DNA from: SCUN01 sp964343975
Lineage (GTDB): Bacteria > Acidobacteriota > Vicinamibacteria > Vicinamibacterales > SCN-69-37
DNA length: 14,232 bases
Direction of reading: 5' to 3'
Assembly: GCA_964343975.1 (NCBI GenBank)
Contig: CAYFLU010000084.1
Coordinates: 1-14,232 of the forward strand
Part shown: positions 1 to 7,493 of the stretch, piece after piece
How positions within the stretch are numbered: position 1 is the first letter of the stretch
Layout of the letters: each line of letters starts with the position of its first letter
The notes under the pieces: model-generated
Database searches by the model: none
What the model saw: the letters and a program-made list of their open reading frames with translations, nothing else
What the model was told of the DNA's origin: nothing
Made by a program: the position numbers and the translations under genes

Positions 1-624
1 GGTGGCCGCGGCGGTGGTCCGACGTCGCCGACGATGGTGCCGGGCGGCATTCTGAATGGCGGCGACCTGCAGCCGATGGCGCAGGCGCCGCAGCTCACAA
101 CGCTCGAAGGCGGCGCGTACGTGCCGGTGCCGGGCGTGGCGACCGCGGGTGTGGGTGGCGGTGGCCGTGGCGGCGGCGCAGGCTTCGGCGGCGCGCCGGC
201 GGGCGGCCCGGGCGGCGCTCCCGCAGCAGCCGGTGCGGGCGCCGGCGCAGCCGCTGGTGCGGGCGCGGGTCGTGGCTCGGCGGGCGCGGGCGGCGGCGGT
301 GGCCGCGGTGGTGGCGGTCGCGCTGGTGGCGCGGCGCCGGCCGGCGCGGCGGCGGGTGCCTCAGACCTCGGCCTCGGCACGCGCGGCACGCCGCGAGTGC
401 TGCTGTCCTACCCGACGGATGCCAACGACATCCTGCTCTCGGGTGAGATGGTCGGTCCGGAAAACCTTACGGGCCACCCGGCCGTGATCGAGCAGCAGAT
501 CGGCAAGGGCCACGTGATCCTCTTCGGCGTGCGTCCGTTCTGGCGCTACGAGACTTCGGGCAACTACTTCCTCGTGTTCAACGCGATGTTGAACTGGGAG
601 CACCTCGACGCGGGGAAGAAGTAG
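1..624 (+). CDS. C-terminal part of a probable M14-type zinc carboxypeptidase-like secreted protein (5' end outside the window)
   Basis: The frame is open from base 1, so the true start lies upstream and only the last 207 residues are visible. About 50 residues of ordinary sequence are followed by a low-complexity stretch (roughly bases 148-360) made almost only of Gly, Ala, Arg and Pro. The final 80 residues form a compact module with the pattern RVLLSYPTDANDILLSGEM, then a GKGHVILFGVRPFWR strand-loop, then a YFLVFNAMLNW end. From family knowledge, this ending resembles the glutamine-amidotransferase-like C-terminal module of large Acidobacteriota and Gemmatimonadota proteins annotated as M14 zinc carboxypeptidases. 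The catalytic HxxE...H region is not in the window, so the peptidase call rests on the tail alone. The product is probably exported. A strong terminator follows. The Gly/Ala insert is probably a flexible linker; it could also mark a different secreted protein sharing this tail. Confidence 0.6.
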   Translation, partial: GGRGGGPTSPTMVPGGILNGGDLQPMAQAPQLTTLEGGAYVPVPGVATAGVGGGGRGGGAGFGGAPAGGPGGAPAAAGAGAGAAAGAGAGRGSAGAGGGGGRGGGGRAGGAAPAGAAAGASDLGLGTRGTPRVLLSYPTDANDILLSGEMVGPENLTGHPAVIEQQIGKGHVILFGVRPFWRYETSGNYFLVFNAMLNWEHLDAGKK

Positions 625-636
625 GCAGAGACACTG

Positions 637-696
637 CAAGTGGGAAGGCAGAAGCAGCAAGTGGGAAGTTGAAGGGGGAAGTGGGAAGTCGAAAGT
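637..696. repeat. GTGGGAA-family short repeat array, copy A
   Basis: GTGGGAAG occurs at 640-647, 661-668 and 681-688, with a GGGGGAAG variant between the last two. The whole segment aligns with the array at 4906-4966: both begin CAAGTGGGAAG, continue with AGAAGCA(G/A)CAAGT(G/T)GGAAGT and then (T/A)GAAG. It fills the gap between the peptidase stop codon and the terminator. Arrays of this kind are not coding; the translated frames across them are meaningless. Confidence 0.75.
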
Positions 697-724
697 TGGC
701 GGTGACCACTTCGACCTGAAGACC

Positions 725-762
725 GAGGGGCGGCCTGAACAGAGGCCGCCCCTCCTCTTTTT
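725..762 (+). terminator. Rho-independent terminator
   Basis: A perfect 12-bp GC-rich stem (GAGGGGCGGCCT pairing with AGGCCGCCCCTC) closes a 6-nt loop, GAACAG, and is followed directly by CTCTTTTT. It lies about 100 bp after the peptidase stop and 35 bp before the kinase start, so it should end the upstream transcript and leave the kinase gene dependent on its own promoter. No convincing -35/-10 pair is visible in the short space between terminator and kinase. Confidence 0.9.
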
Positions 763-796
763 CCGCCGCATTCGCAGTAGTCTTGCTGTGTCCCCG

Positions 797-3739
797 ATGA
801 ACGACGAAACACGCTTATCCACGAATCTGCCGGCCAGTGATCAGCCGACGGTGTTGTCGCCGTCGAGTGAGCACGCCGCCGTGCTGTCGTCGTCGAGCGC
901 GTGGTCGTCGCGGGGATCGAGCGCGTCGCAGCCGTCGGCCGGCGCGAGCGATGCGTTGCGGTTGGCCGATGGGCAGACGTTCGGTGCCTACACGATCGTG
1001 CAGTTGCTCGGCCGCGGTGGCATGGGCGAGGTCTACGAAGCGACGCACAACGCGACGGGCAAGCGCGTGGCGTTGAAGTTGTTGCGCGGTCGCATTGATT
1101 TCGGTCCTGAGCGACAGCGATTTCTCCAGGAAGGCCGCCTGGCGGCATCGCTGAGCCATCCGCACACCGTGTATGTCCTCGGCAGCGATGAGATCGACGG
1201 TCTGCCCGTGATCACGATGCAGCTTGTGCCGGGGGGCACGCTGAAGGATCGCGTGAGCGAGCGCGGCCCCATGCCTGTGGCCGACGCGGTGGCGGCCGTG
1301 CTCGATGTGATCAGCGGCCTCGACGCGGCCGCGTCAGCCGGCATTCTCCATCGCGACATCAAGCCGTCGAACTGTTTCGTCGATGCGAACGGCGCCGTGA
1401 AGGTCGGGGACTTCGGTCTCTCGATTTCCACGTCGGCGAGCGACCGGCAGGGCGGCTTTCAGGGTACGCCGCAGTATGCGCCGCCCGAGCAGTTCAGCGG
1501 CGCTACGCTCGATGTGCGCGCCGACATCTACGCGGTCGGCGCCACGCTGTTCTTTCTGCTCACGGGCCGCGCGCCGTTCGACGGCAGCGATGTCACCGAG
1601 CTCATCGAGCGCGTGAAGCGCGATGCGGCACCGCTCGCGCACACGGTGCAGAGCCGTGTGCCGCACGGCTTGAGTGCCGTGATTGCGCGTTGTCTCGCGA
1701 AGGATCCGTCCGAGCGGCCGTCGTCGTACCCGGAACTCGTCGACGCGCTGCGCCCGTTCTCGGCGACCACCGGCCCGGCGCGGCCCGGCGTGCGGCTCGT
1801 CGCCTGGGCGATCGATGCTGCGGTGATCGGCGCAGTGTCGGGCATTCTGGGATCGATCGTCGATTGGGGGCACGCTTCGACGTTCAGCCGCTCCACTGGT
1901 CGCGGTGACGTGTCGGTGAACGTCGATCCGATTCCGGTGCTCGTGTCGTTGCTCTACTACGCGCTCACGGAATGTCGCACGGGCGTGTCGCTCGGCAAGC
2001 GGCTCTTTGGGTTGCGCGTCGTGTCGGTGCAGGGCGAGCGCACGTGGGCGCAGATGTTCAAGCGCACGCTCGTGTTCTTCGGCGGCAACGCGTTCAATGT
2101 CGTGGCGGCGCTGTTGTTCGGTCCGAATCGGTTCGCGCAGTTCGCGGCGGATCACGTGTGGATGCCGATCGTGGTCTCGGCCGGGCCGATGCTCGGGCTC
2201 GCGGCGCAACTCGTGCCGATGCGTCGTCGCAACGGCTTCATGGGGCTGCACGACTGGCTCACCGGCACCCGCGTGGTGCAGCGCCAGCGCGACGAACTGC
2301 GTCGCCGAGACGAGACCGCGGTCACGGGCGCCGTCGACATGGCGAGTGGGCAGGGCCGCCGCACGCTCGGCCCGTTCACGGTGCTCGGTGAGCTGGCCGA
2401 GACAGCCTCCGGCACGATCCTCAACGCCTTCGATCCGGTGCTGAAGCGGCGCGTGTGGATTCTCGAGCACGCGCTCGGGGCACCGGAAACATCTCGCGCA
2501 CGCCGCGAAGTCGATCGCATTGGCCGATTGCACTGGCTCGCCGGGCAGCGCACGTCCGATGAATGTTGGGACGCGTTCGAAGCGCCGGAAGGCGCGCCGC
2601 TCGATCCGAAGCCGTCATCGGTGCCGTGGAGTCGCGCGCGACTGTGGCTGGCCGACCTGGCCGCGGAGCTGGTTGCCGCGGAACAGGACGGGACGACGCC
2701 GGTGCTGGCGTTGGACCGCGTGTGGGTGCGACCCGATGGCCGCGCCGTGCTGCTCGATTGGCCCGCGCCGGGTGCGGCAATCGCGCCGGCACTGCCGGCG
2801 GCGTCGTGGCTCGAGCAGGTCGGCCGTCTCGCGATGGGCTACGAAGGCGCCACGCCGGTGCCGGTGTCGGCGGTGGCGATGCTCGATCGCTGGCACAAGC
2901 GGCCGCAACTGGCGATGGCCGATCTCCGGGCGGATCTCACAGGCGCGGCCATGTCGCCTGATGAGGTGTCGCGTGGCCGCCGGTACGTGCCGCTGCTGGC
3001 GAGCGCGGTGCCGGTGATCCTGTTGATGATCGCCGGCGTCATTGCGACCGCGATGGTGTCGAAGATGGTCACGAAAGAGGTCTACGTCGCGCAGGAAATG
3101 CTCGGCGCCCTCGAATCGGAATCCGATGCGGCGACGCGCGACGCCCTGGCCGCGTCGCTGGCCGGGCACTACAAGCAGACGCTGCAGAGCAAGCGCACGT
3201 GGAAAGTGAAGATCGGCGGCAAGAACATCGACACCGCGAAGCTGGAGGCGCTGGCCGCCACGACGGCGGCGCTCACGCCGTCGGCGGAGGAACTCCGTGC
3301 AGCCGACGAGAAGGTGCGCGCCGTGGTGGCGCGCGCGGAAGCCGACTATGACCGCGATCTTCAAAAAGAAGACAGCCCCGGCACGATCATGAGCACGCTC
3401 CTGTTCGTGGGCGCGGGCATGTCGTTCTCGGTCGGACTGATGTCGGTGGTGATCCGCCCGAGCGGTCTCCTGATGGCCACGCTCGGTTTGGCGGTGCTCA
3501 CGCGGCGCGGCCGTGAAGTGTCACGCTGGCGAGCGATCTGGCGGCTGATGGTCGCGTGGTCGCCCGTCGGCGTGTACGCGATCCTCTGCGCGGTGCCGGT
3601 GACGCAGCGGTTCTTCATGGCCGCGATTCCGGCGTCGATCGTGTCGCTCGTCATGTTGGCTGGTGTCGTCTGGACGTTCCTGCGGCCCACGCGCGGACCG
3701 CACGATCGGCTCTGCGGCACCGAGATTGGCGTGCGATGA
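797..3739 (+). CDS. Membrane Ser/Thr protein kinase with kinase-RDD-pseudokinase-RDD architecture
   Basis: This is a predicted 980-residue transmembrane kinase that phosphorylates Ser/Thr on unknown targets. Residues 1-55 are Ser-rich and probably disordered. The kinase domain (about 65-325) has every catalytic element: glycine loop GRGGMGEV from residue 72, Lys94 in VALKLL, HRDIKPSN at 185-192, DFG at 205-207 and APPE at 228-231. An RDD membrane domain follows (about 332-495), with LVAWAID, GKRLFGLRVV and LHDWLTGTRVV motifs. Residues 525-720 look like a second, dead kinase fold: the glycine loop is degenerate, the HRD region reads LALDRVWVRPDG, and DFG reads DWP at 654-656. A membrane helix (732-754), a helical loop (755-861) and a multi-helix segment ending GPHDRLCGTEIGV complete it; that ending echoes the RDD signature. 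ATG 797 is chosen over GTG 788 because neither has a clear ribosome site and ATG is the commoner start. The stop overlaps the next gene's ATG. Confidence 0.92.
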   Translation: MNDETRLSTNLPASDQPTVLSPSSEHAAVLSSSSAWSSRGSSASQPSAGASDALRLADGQTFGAYTIVQLLGRGGMGEVYEATHNATGKRVALKLLRGRIDFGPERQRFLQEGRLAASLSHPHTVYVLGSDEIDGLPVITMQLVPGGTLKDRVSERGPMPVADAVAAVLDVISGLDAAASAGILHRDIKPSNCFVDANGAVKVGDFGLSISTSASDRQGGFQGTPQYAPPEQFSGATLDVRADIYAVGATLFFLLTGRAPFDGSDVTELIERVKRDAAPLAHTVQSRVPHGLSAVIARCLAKDPSERPSSYPELVDALRPFSATTGPARPGVRLVAWAIDAAVIGAVSGILGSIVDWGHASTFSRSTGRGDVSVNVDPIPVLVSLLYYALTECRTGVSLGKRLFGLRVVSVQGERTWAQMFKRTLVFFGGNAFNVVAALLFGPNRFAQFAADHVWMPIVVSAGPMLGLAAQLVPMRRRNGFMGLHDWLTGTRVVQRQRDELRRRDETAVTGAVDMASGQGRRTLGPFTVLGELAETASGTILNAFDPVLKRRVWILEHALGAPETSRARREVDRIGRLHWLAGQRTSDECWDAFEAPEGAPLDPKPSSVPWSRARLWLADLAAELVAAEQDGTTPVLALDRVWVRPDGRAVLLDWPAPGAAIAPALPAASWLEQVGRLAMGYEGATPVPVSAVAMLDRWHKRPQLAMADLRADLTGAAMSPDEVSRGRRYVPLLASAVPVILLMIAGVIATAMVSKMVTKEVYVAQEMLGALESESDAATRDALAASLAGHYKQTLQSKRTWKVKIGGKNIDTAKLEALAATTAALTPSAEELRAADEKVRAVVARAEADYDRDLQKEDSPGTIMSTLLFVGAGMSFSVGLMSVVIRPSGLLMATLGLAVLTRRGREVSRWRAIWRLMVAWSPVGVYAILCAVPVTQRFFMAAIPASIVSLVMLAGVVWTFLRPTRGPHDRLCGTEIGVR

Positions 3740-4920
3740 CGAGCCTCATCGAGACACGTACCGCTCTCATCGTGGGCGCCGGCATCGGCGGGTTGGCCGC
3801 GGGTGTGGCATTGCAGCGTGCGGGCTGGCGCGTGCGAATTCACGAGCGGGCCGCGCATCCGCGCGAACTCGGGTTCGGCGTGTTGCTCGCGCCGAACGCG
3901 CTGGCGCAGTTGCGCGAGCTGGGCGTGGCCACCGCCATCGCGGAGCGCACGGTGCCGCAGGCCGGGATCGAGATCCGCGCGCTCAGCGGCCGCGTGTTGC
4001 GCCGTCTCAATATCGGCGCGGCCGGGCAGGCCGTCGTGGCGCTGCGGCCGGATCTGCATGGCGTGCTCCTCGACGCGGTTGGCGCGGACGCGCTGCAGCT
4101 GTCGAGCGATGTCGTGTCGTTCGCCGAGCACGGCCGGCGCGTCGTCGTGACGCTCGCCGATGGACAGACGGATGTCGGCGACATCCTCATTGGCGCAGAC
4201 GGCGTGCGGTCCGTGATCTGCCGCGGTCTCTGTGGCGACGAGGCGACGTTGCGCCCGAGCGGATACGTCGCGTTGCGCGGCGTGGCTTACGGCGCAACCG
4301 CGCACCTCGGCGACCTCACCGCGGTGAACTACCTCGACCACGCATTGGAAGCGGCCACGGCGCGCGCCGGCCGCGACGGCGTGTACTGGTACATCTCGCT
4401 GCGCGCGCGTGACGTGCACGCGACCGATCCGCGCGAGATTCTGCGCGGCCTGTTGCCGCGCTTCGAAGCGCCACTCCGCGCCATCGCCGAAGCGACCGCA
4501 CCCGAGGATCTCCGGTTCGACCCGCTCATGTGGCGGCCGCCACTCGCGCGGTGGGGCGAAGGCAACGTCACGCTCCTCGGCGACGCGGCGCATCCGGTAT
4601 TGCCGCACACTGGGCAGGGCGCCGCGCAAGCGCTGGAAGATGCGGTCGCGCTGGGCATGATGCTCAAGGACCAGCCCGACATCGACTTCGGCCTGCGTAT
4701 CTACGAAGTGGTGCGCCAGGTGCGCACGATGAAGATCATCCGTCTCGGCCCGCGGCTCGCGCGGATGACGACCACGGCGAATCCGTTGATCAAGATGGCG
4801 AGATCGCTGGCGATTCGCTGGATGCCCGACGCGGCATTCGAACGGCCATTGCGCGCCTTGGCGCGCGATCCGCACGACGTGATCAGAGATATTGACCCGT
4901 TCGTGCAAGTGGGAAGTTAG
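3736..4920 (+). CDS. FAD-dependent monooxygenase (PHBH/UbiH/salicylate hydroxylase-like, PF01494 type)
   Basis: This 394-residue flavoprotein is expected to use NAD(P)H and O2 to hydroxylate an aromatic or polyketide-like substrate; the substrate cannot be read from sequence. Visible motifs are the FAD-binding GAGIGG at residues 14-19 in an N-terminal Rossmann strand, the mid-protein DG motif GADGVRS (Asp155), and the GD motif GDAAHPVLPHTGQGAAQALED (Asp283) that binds the flavin ribityl chain. Length matches single-component class A flavin monooxygenases. There is no signal peptide or membrane anchor, so it is cytosolic. The ATG at 3736 overlaps the kinase stop as ATGA, which implies translational coupling; the same frame stays open back to 3556 but that part only shadows the kinase. 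The last codons (QVGS-stop) lie inside repeat array B, so the C-terminus has been set by repeat sequence. Confidence 0.9.
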   Translation: MTSLIETRTALIVGAGIGGLAAGVALQRAGWRVRIHERAAHPRELGFGVLLAPNALAQLRELGVATAIAERTVPQAGIEIRALSGRVLRRLNIGAAGQAVVALRPDLHGVLLDAVGADALQLSSDVVSFAEHGRRVVVTLADGQTDVGDILIGADGVRSVICRGLCGDEATLRPSGYVALRGVAYGATAHLGDLTAVNYLDHALEAATARAGRDGVYWYISLRARDVHATDPREILRGLLPRFEAPLRAIAEATAPEDLRFDPLMWRPPLARWGEGNVTLLGDAAHPVLPHTGQGAAQALEDAVALGMMLKDQPDIDFGLRIYEVVRQVRTMKIIRLGPRLARMTTTANPLIKMARSLAIRWMPDAAFERPLRALARDPHDVIRDIDPFVQVGS

Positions 4921-4966
4921 AAGCAACAAGTTGGAAGTAGAAGTGGGAAGTGGGAAGTAAAGGCGG
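4906..4966. repeat. GTGGGAA-family short repeat array, copy B, overlapping the monooxygenase stop codon
   Basis: GTGGGAAG lies at 4909-4916, 4943-4950 and 4950-4957, with a GTTGGAAG variant at 4930-4937; adjacent units repeat every 7 bp. The array aligns with copy A at 637-696. It begins inside the monooxygenase gene, supplies its last four codons and TAG stop, and fills most of the gap to the convergent polymerase gene. No clear intrinsic terminator is visible between the two genes; only a weak imperfect hairpin around 4978-4998 is present. Confidence 0.75.
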
Positions 4967-4993
4967 GAACGGAGAGACGTGATCGTGCGCTCG

Positions 4994-7309
4994 TCACGCC
5001 GGTCGGAGTGAGGCTCGGATGTCGGTGATGTCCCGGTCGAACAGCGACGGTTGTGCCGGATCTGCGAACAGCGCGGCGTAGTCGTCCGGCGTGAAGGCGC
5101 GTTCGAGGCGTGACGCAAAGTTGTCCCTCAGCACCCGCACGTAGTGATCCACGTCGTAGTCGCGACGGTCGATCCACTCGCCCTCAGGGGTCGCGATCGC
5201 CTCGTCATCCGGATCCGGCACCACATTGCCGCCGCCACCGGCGGTGCGATACACGCGCACGCGCTCGCCGAGGGCCCAGTTGGTGCGGCCGCTCGCGAGG
5301 AGCGCTTCGTAGGTCAGCTCGCGCCGCTGTGCCCGCACGGCTCCGTAGTCGTCGCTCGTCTTGGTCGTGCGCACGCGCGACGACACGTCGAAGGTCGGCA
5401 GTTCCCGCCGGCGGAGCGCGAATACGGTGTCGAGGTACGCCGCGCGCACGCCGACAACGTCACCGGTGAGGAGCGCATGGATCGCACGACGGAGAAACGC
5501 TTCGCCGAACGGCTCTGCGCGACTGGACCGGAAGGCCACGCCGCGGAGCAGCAGCCGGTCGTCGTAGGTGAGCAGCGCGTAGTTCTTCGGTTCGTGCGAC
5601 AGCATCGCCGCGTAGCGCCCCTCAAACTCGAGATGGACGAGTTGCGGCAGCAGCGCGGCCACTTCGGTGACGACGCGCCGTTCGTCGGCTTCGGTCCATG
5701 ACTCGGGCACGGCGAAGTAGACGCCGTCGGTGTCGGCTTCGAGCAGTTGCGCGCCGCGCGCGGCCAGCTCGCGACACATGAAGTCGAGGGTCTCGCGGCC
5801 GCGTCGCGTGACCTCGTTGGCGGCATGCACATCGGCGAAGCGTGTGAGTCCGTCGCCGGCGGCCAGATAGCCGTAGGCGGAATTCACCACGAGCTTGATC
5901 GCGGCCGACATCGCTTCTTCTCTGTGACGATCGGGTGAGCCGGGCGCGGCGGCTTTCGCTGCGGCCTTGGCGGCCAGACGTCGTTCGACGAGCTGATCGA
6001 CGATGGCGAGGAGGGCGCCGAGGCGGTCGCGCGCGGGGCCGATGCGGAACGAGCGCATCAGCGACGGATACAGGCTCGCGACGTCGGCTTTCACCACGCG
6101 ATGCGCGGCGCCGCACGCGAAGAGGTGCAGCGCGGCGCCGGTGTGCACCGTGCCGTCGCCGTCTTCGTGCGCGGGCAACGCCGCGCCGGCGCGGAGGTAG
6201 GCGCGCACCAGCAGCGGATCGATGATGCCGGTGGCGGCGCCCGCGTCGGCCAGCCGTTCGTATCGCCGCGGCGCCATGGTCGCGAGCGCGAAGGCCGCAC
6301 CACCGAGCAGGCGCGCGATCCCGTGCACTTCCTCGACGTCGGCGATGGCGTAGCGCCGCACGCGGGCGGGATCGCGTTGATACACGTCGTAGATCTGGTC
6401 ACCGCGAATGAGTTCGCGGTCCGGACCGGCCACGCCGAGGTGGCGCGCGACGGCCTTCAGGCTGTGGCTCGGCAGTTCGCGCACGGCAAAGTCGTAGCGG
6501 CGCACCGCATCGAGCGTGTCGATCAGTTCGCGCCCCGGCGCCACGAACCGCACCCGCCGGCCACTGCCGTCGTCACGCTTCGCGCCGCGGAGGGCCGCGC
6601 GTTGTTTGAGGCCGCCGGTCGGGATGCGTCCAAGCTCGAGGCGCACGCCGAGTCGACGCGCGCGATGTTCGAGAAACGGCAGATCGAAGCCGTGCAGGTT
6701 GTGGTTCTCGATCACGTCGGGATCCGCGTCTGCGACGAGCGCCGCGAGCCGGCGAATAAGGCCGGCTTCCGCCCGATCGTCCGTGCCGTCGGCTTCAAGG
6801 GTGGTCGTCTCGCCGGTGGGTGTGCGCACGGCGATCATGAACACGCGGTCGCGCCGCGGATCGAGCCCGGTCGTTTCGAGATCGAACTGCAGCCGGCGGA
6901 GATCGTCGAAGGCGAGGCCTTTGAAGTAGGTGCGCCCGCTGGCGACGAGATATTGCTCTTCCGGCGGCAGTGACAGCACGGCGCTCTTTTCGAGCGCGCT
7001 CACGTGATCGATGCGCTGGCCGAGCCGCCGACTGGCGGCAGTAAGAACAGCGGTGGACAACACCTTGCCCGTGTCGGCGCTCACATGGAAGCGCAGCGCC
7101 CCGGGCCCGTCGAGTTCGCGCCAGGTGACGTCGGTGTCGGTGAGTCCGGTGATGTCATCGACCAGCATCCACGGCCGGTAGGCGGCGGCTTCGGAGACGA
7201 GGGCGCCGTCGACGCGACGCCACACCGTGGCGCGCCCCTCGCCGTCGGCCCACACCGACACGATGCCCGGGGTCTCATCCCACCCGAAGAGCCACTCCGC
7301 GTGCGTCAC
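4994..7309 (-). CDS. Family B DNA polymerase with 3'-5' exonuclease (Pol II-like)
   Basis: This 771-residue template-directed DNA polymerase is close in length to E. coli Pol II (783). Proofreading exonuclease motifs are intact: Exo I FDLETTGLD (Asp143, Glu145), Exo II NHNLHGFDLPFL (Asp209), Exo III YAIAD (Tyr320, Asp324). Polymerase motifs are intact in order: motif A DVASLYPSLM (Asp409), motif B KLVVNSAYG (Lys472 to Gly480), motif C ADTDGVYF (Asp526, Asp528), then PKNYALL near 574-580. Motif C has Gly where YGDTDS usually has Ser, but both metal-binding Asp residues are kept. By analogy with Pol II it may act in repair or translesion synthesis; that role is inferred. The GTG at 7309 is chosen because homology-like sequence begins there; GTG 7330 is possible. 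The frame stays open to 7579, but those residues translate repeat DNA. No SOS-box-like site is evident, and no replication partner genes adjoin it. Confidence 0.9.
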   Translation of the reverse strand: MTHAEWLFGWDETPGIVSVWADGEGRATVWRRVDGALVSEAAAYRPWMLVDDITGLTDTDVTWRELDGPGALRFHVSADTGKVLSTAVLTAASRRLGQRIDHVSALEKSAVLSLPPEEQYLVASGRTYFKGLAFDDLRRLQFDLETTGLDPRRDRVFMIAVRTPTGETTTLEADGTDDRAEAGLIRRLAALVADADPDVIENHNLHGFDLPFLEHRARRLGVRLELGRIPTGGLKQRAALRGAKRDDGSGRRVRFVAPGRELIDTLDAVRRYDFAVRELPSHSLKAVARHLGVAGPDRELIRGDQIYDVYQRDPARVRRYAIADVEEVHGIARLLGGAAFALATMAPRRYERLADAGAATGIIDPLLVRAYLRAGAALPAHEDGDGTVHTGAALHLFACGAAHRVVKADVASLYPSLMRSFRIGPARDRLGALLAIVDQLVERRLAAKAAAKAAAPGSPDRHREEAMSAAIKLVVNSAYGYLAAGDGLTRFADVHAANEVTRRGRETLDFMCRELAARGAQLLEADTDGVYFAVPESWTEADERRVVTEVAALLPQLVHLEFEGRYAAMLSHEPKNYALLTYDDRLLLRGVAFRSSRAEPFGEAFLRRAIHALLTGDVVGVRAAYLDTVFALRRRELPTFDVSSRVRTTKTSDDYGAVRAQRRELTYEALLASGRTNWALGERVRVYRTAGGGGNVVPDPDDEAIATPEGEWIDRRDYDVDHYVRVLRDNFASRLERAFTPDDYAALFADPAQPSLFDRDITDIRASLRPA

Positions 7310-7346
7310 GGCTCCATCGTATGGCGACACCTGGAGAAATCGACAG

Positions 7347-7456
7347 AGCGACACGGAGACATGGAGGCACGGAGTGGGTTGGGAAAGAGCGACACGGAGA
7401 CACGGAGACGCGGAGTGGGCTGGGGTAGAGCAACACGGAGACACGGAGACACGGAG
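7347..7456. repeat. ACACGGAG tandem array in three 41-bp higher-order units
   Basis: Three units start at 7347, 7388 and 7429, exactly 41 bp apart. Each opens with AGC(G/A) and carries three consecutive 8-mers of the ACACGGAG type: the third unit has three perfect copies (7433-7456), the first and second have one or two substitutions each. In the first two units a 17-bp spacer containing TGGG(T/C)TGGG(A/G) follows; the third diverges after the last 8-mer. The array occupies most of the divergent gap between the polymerase gene and the dehydratase gene (7310-7493), where both promoters would be expected. I see no convincing promoter elements outside it. Confidence 0.85.
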
Positions 7457-7483
7457 GGCCGTTAGGATGATTCGAGACATCTC

Positions 7484-7490
7484 GGGAGGG
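7484..7490 (+). promoter_or_regulatory. Shine-Dalgarno site of the pterin dehydratase gene
   Basis: GGGAGGG lies 3 nt upstream of ATG 7494 (GGAGG core to ATG, 4 nt). This favours 7494 over the in-frame ATG at 7467, which has no comparable site and would add nine residues not expected in the family. Confidence 0.7.
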
Positions 7491-7493
7491 TTC

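Noticed and set aside
778..783. TAGTCT as a -10 box for the kinase gene
   Set aside because: It is a poor match with no -35 partner in the terminator-adjacent sequence, so no promoter is claimed.
1334..2533. 399-codon open frame on the minus strand
   Set aside because: It is antisense to the kinase and RDD domains and its translation is rich in Arg and His, typical of a shadow of GC-rich coding sequence.
4978..4998. Hairpin between the monooxygenase and polymerase genes as a bidirectional terminator
   Set aside because: The stem is short and interrupted and has no T-tract on either strand.
3361..5118. 585-codon open frame on the minus strand
   Set aside because: It lies opposite the kinase end and the whole monooxygenase, has Arg/His-rich low-complexity translation, and has no recognisable domain. 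Long shadow frames are expected in GC-rich DNA.
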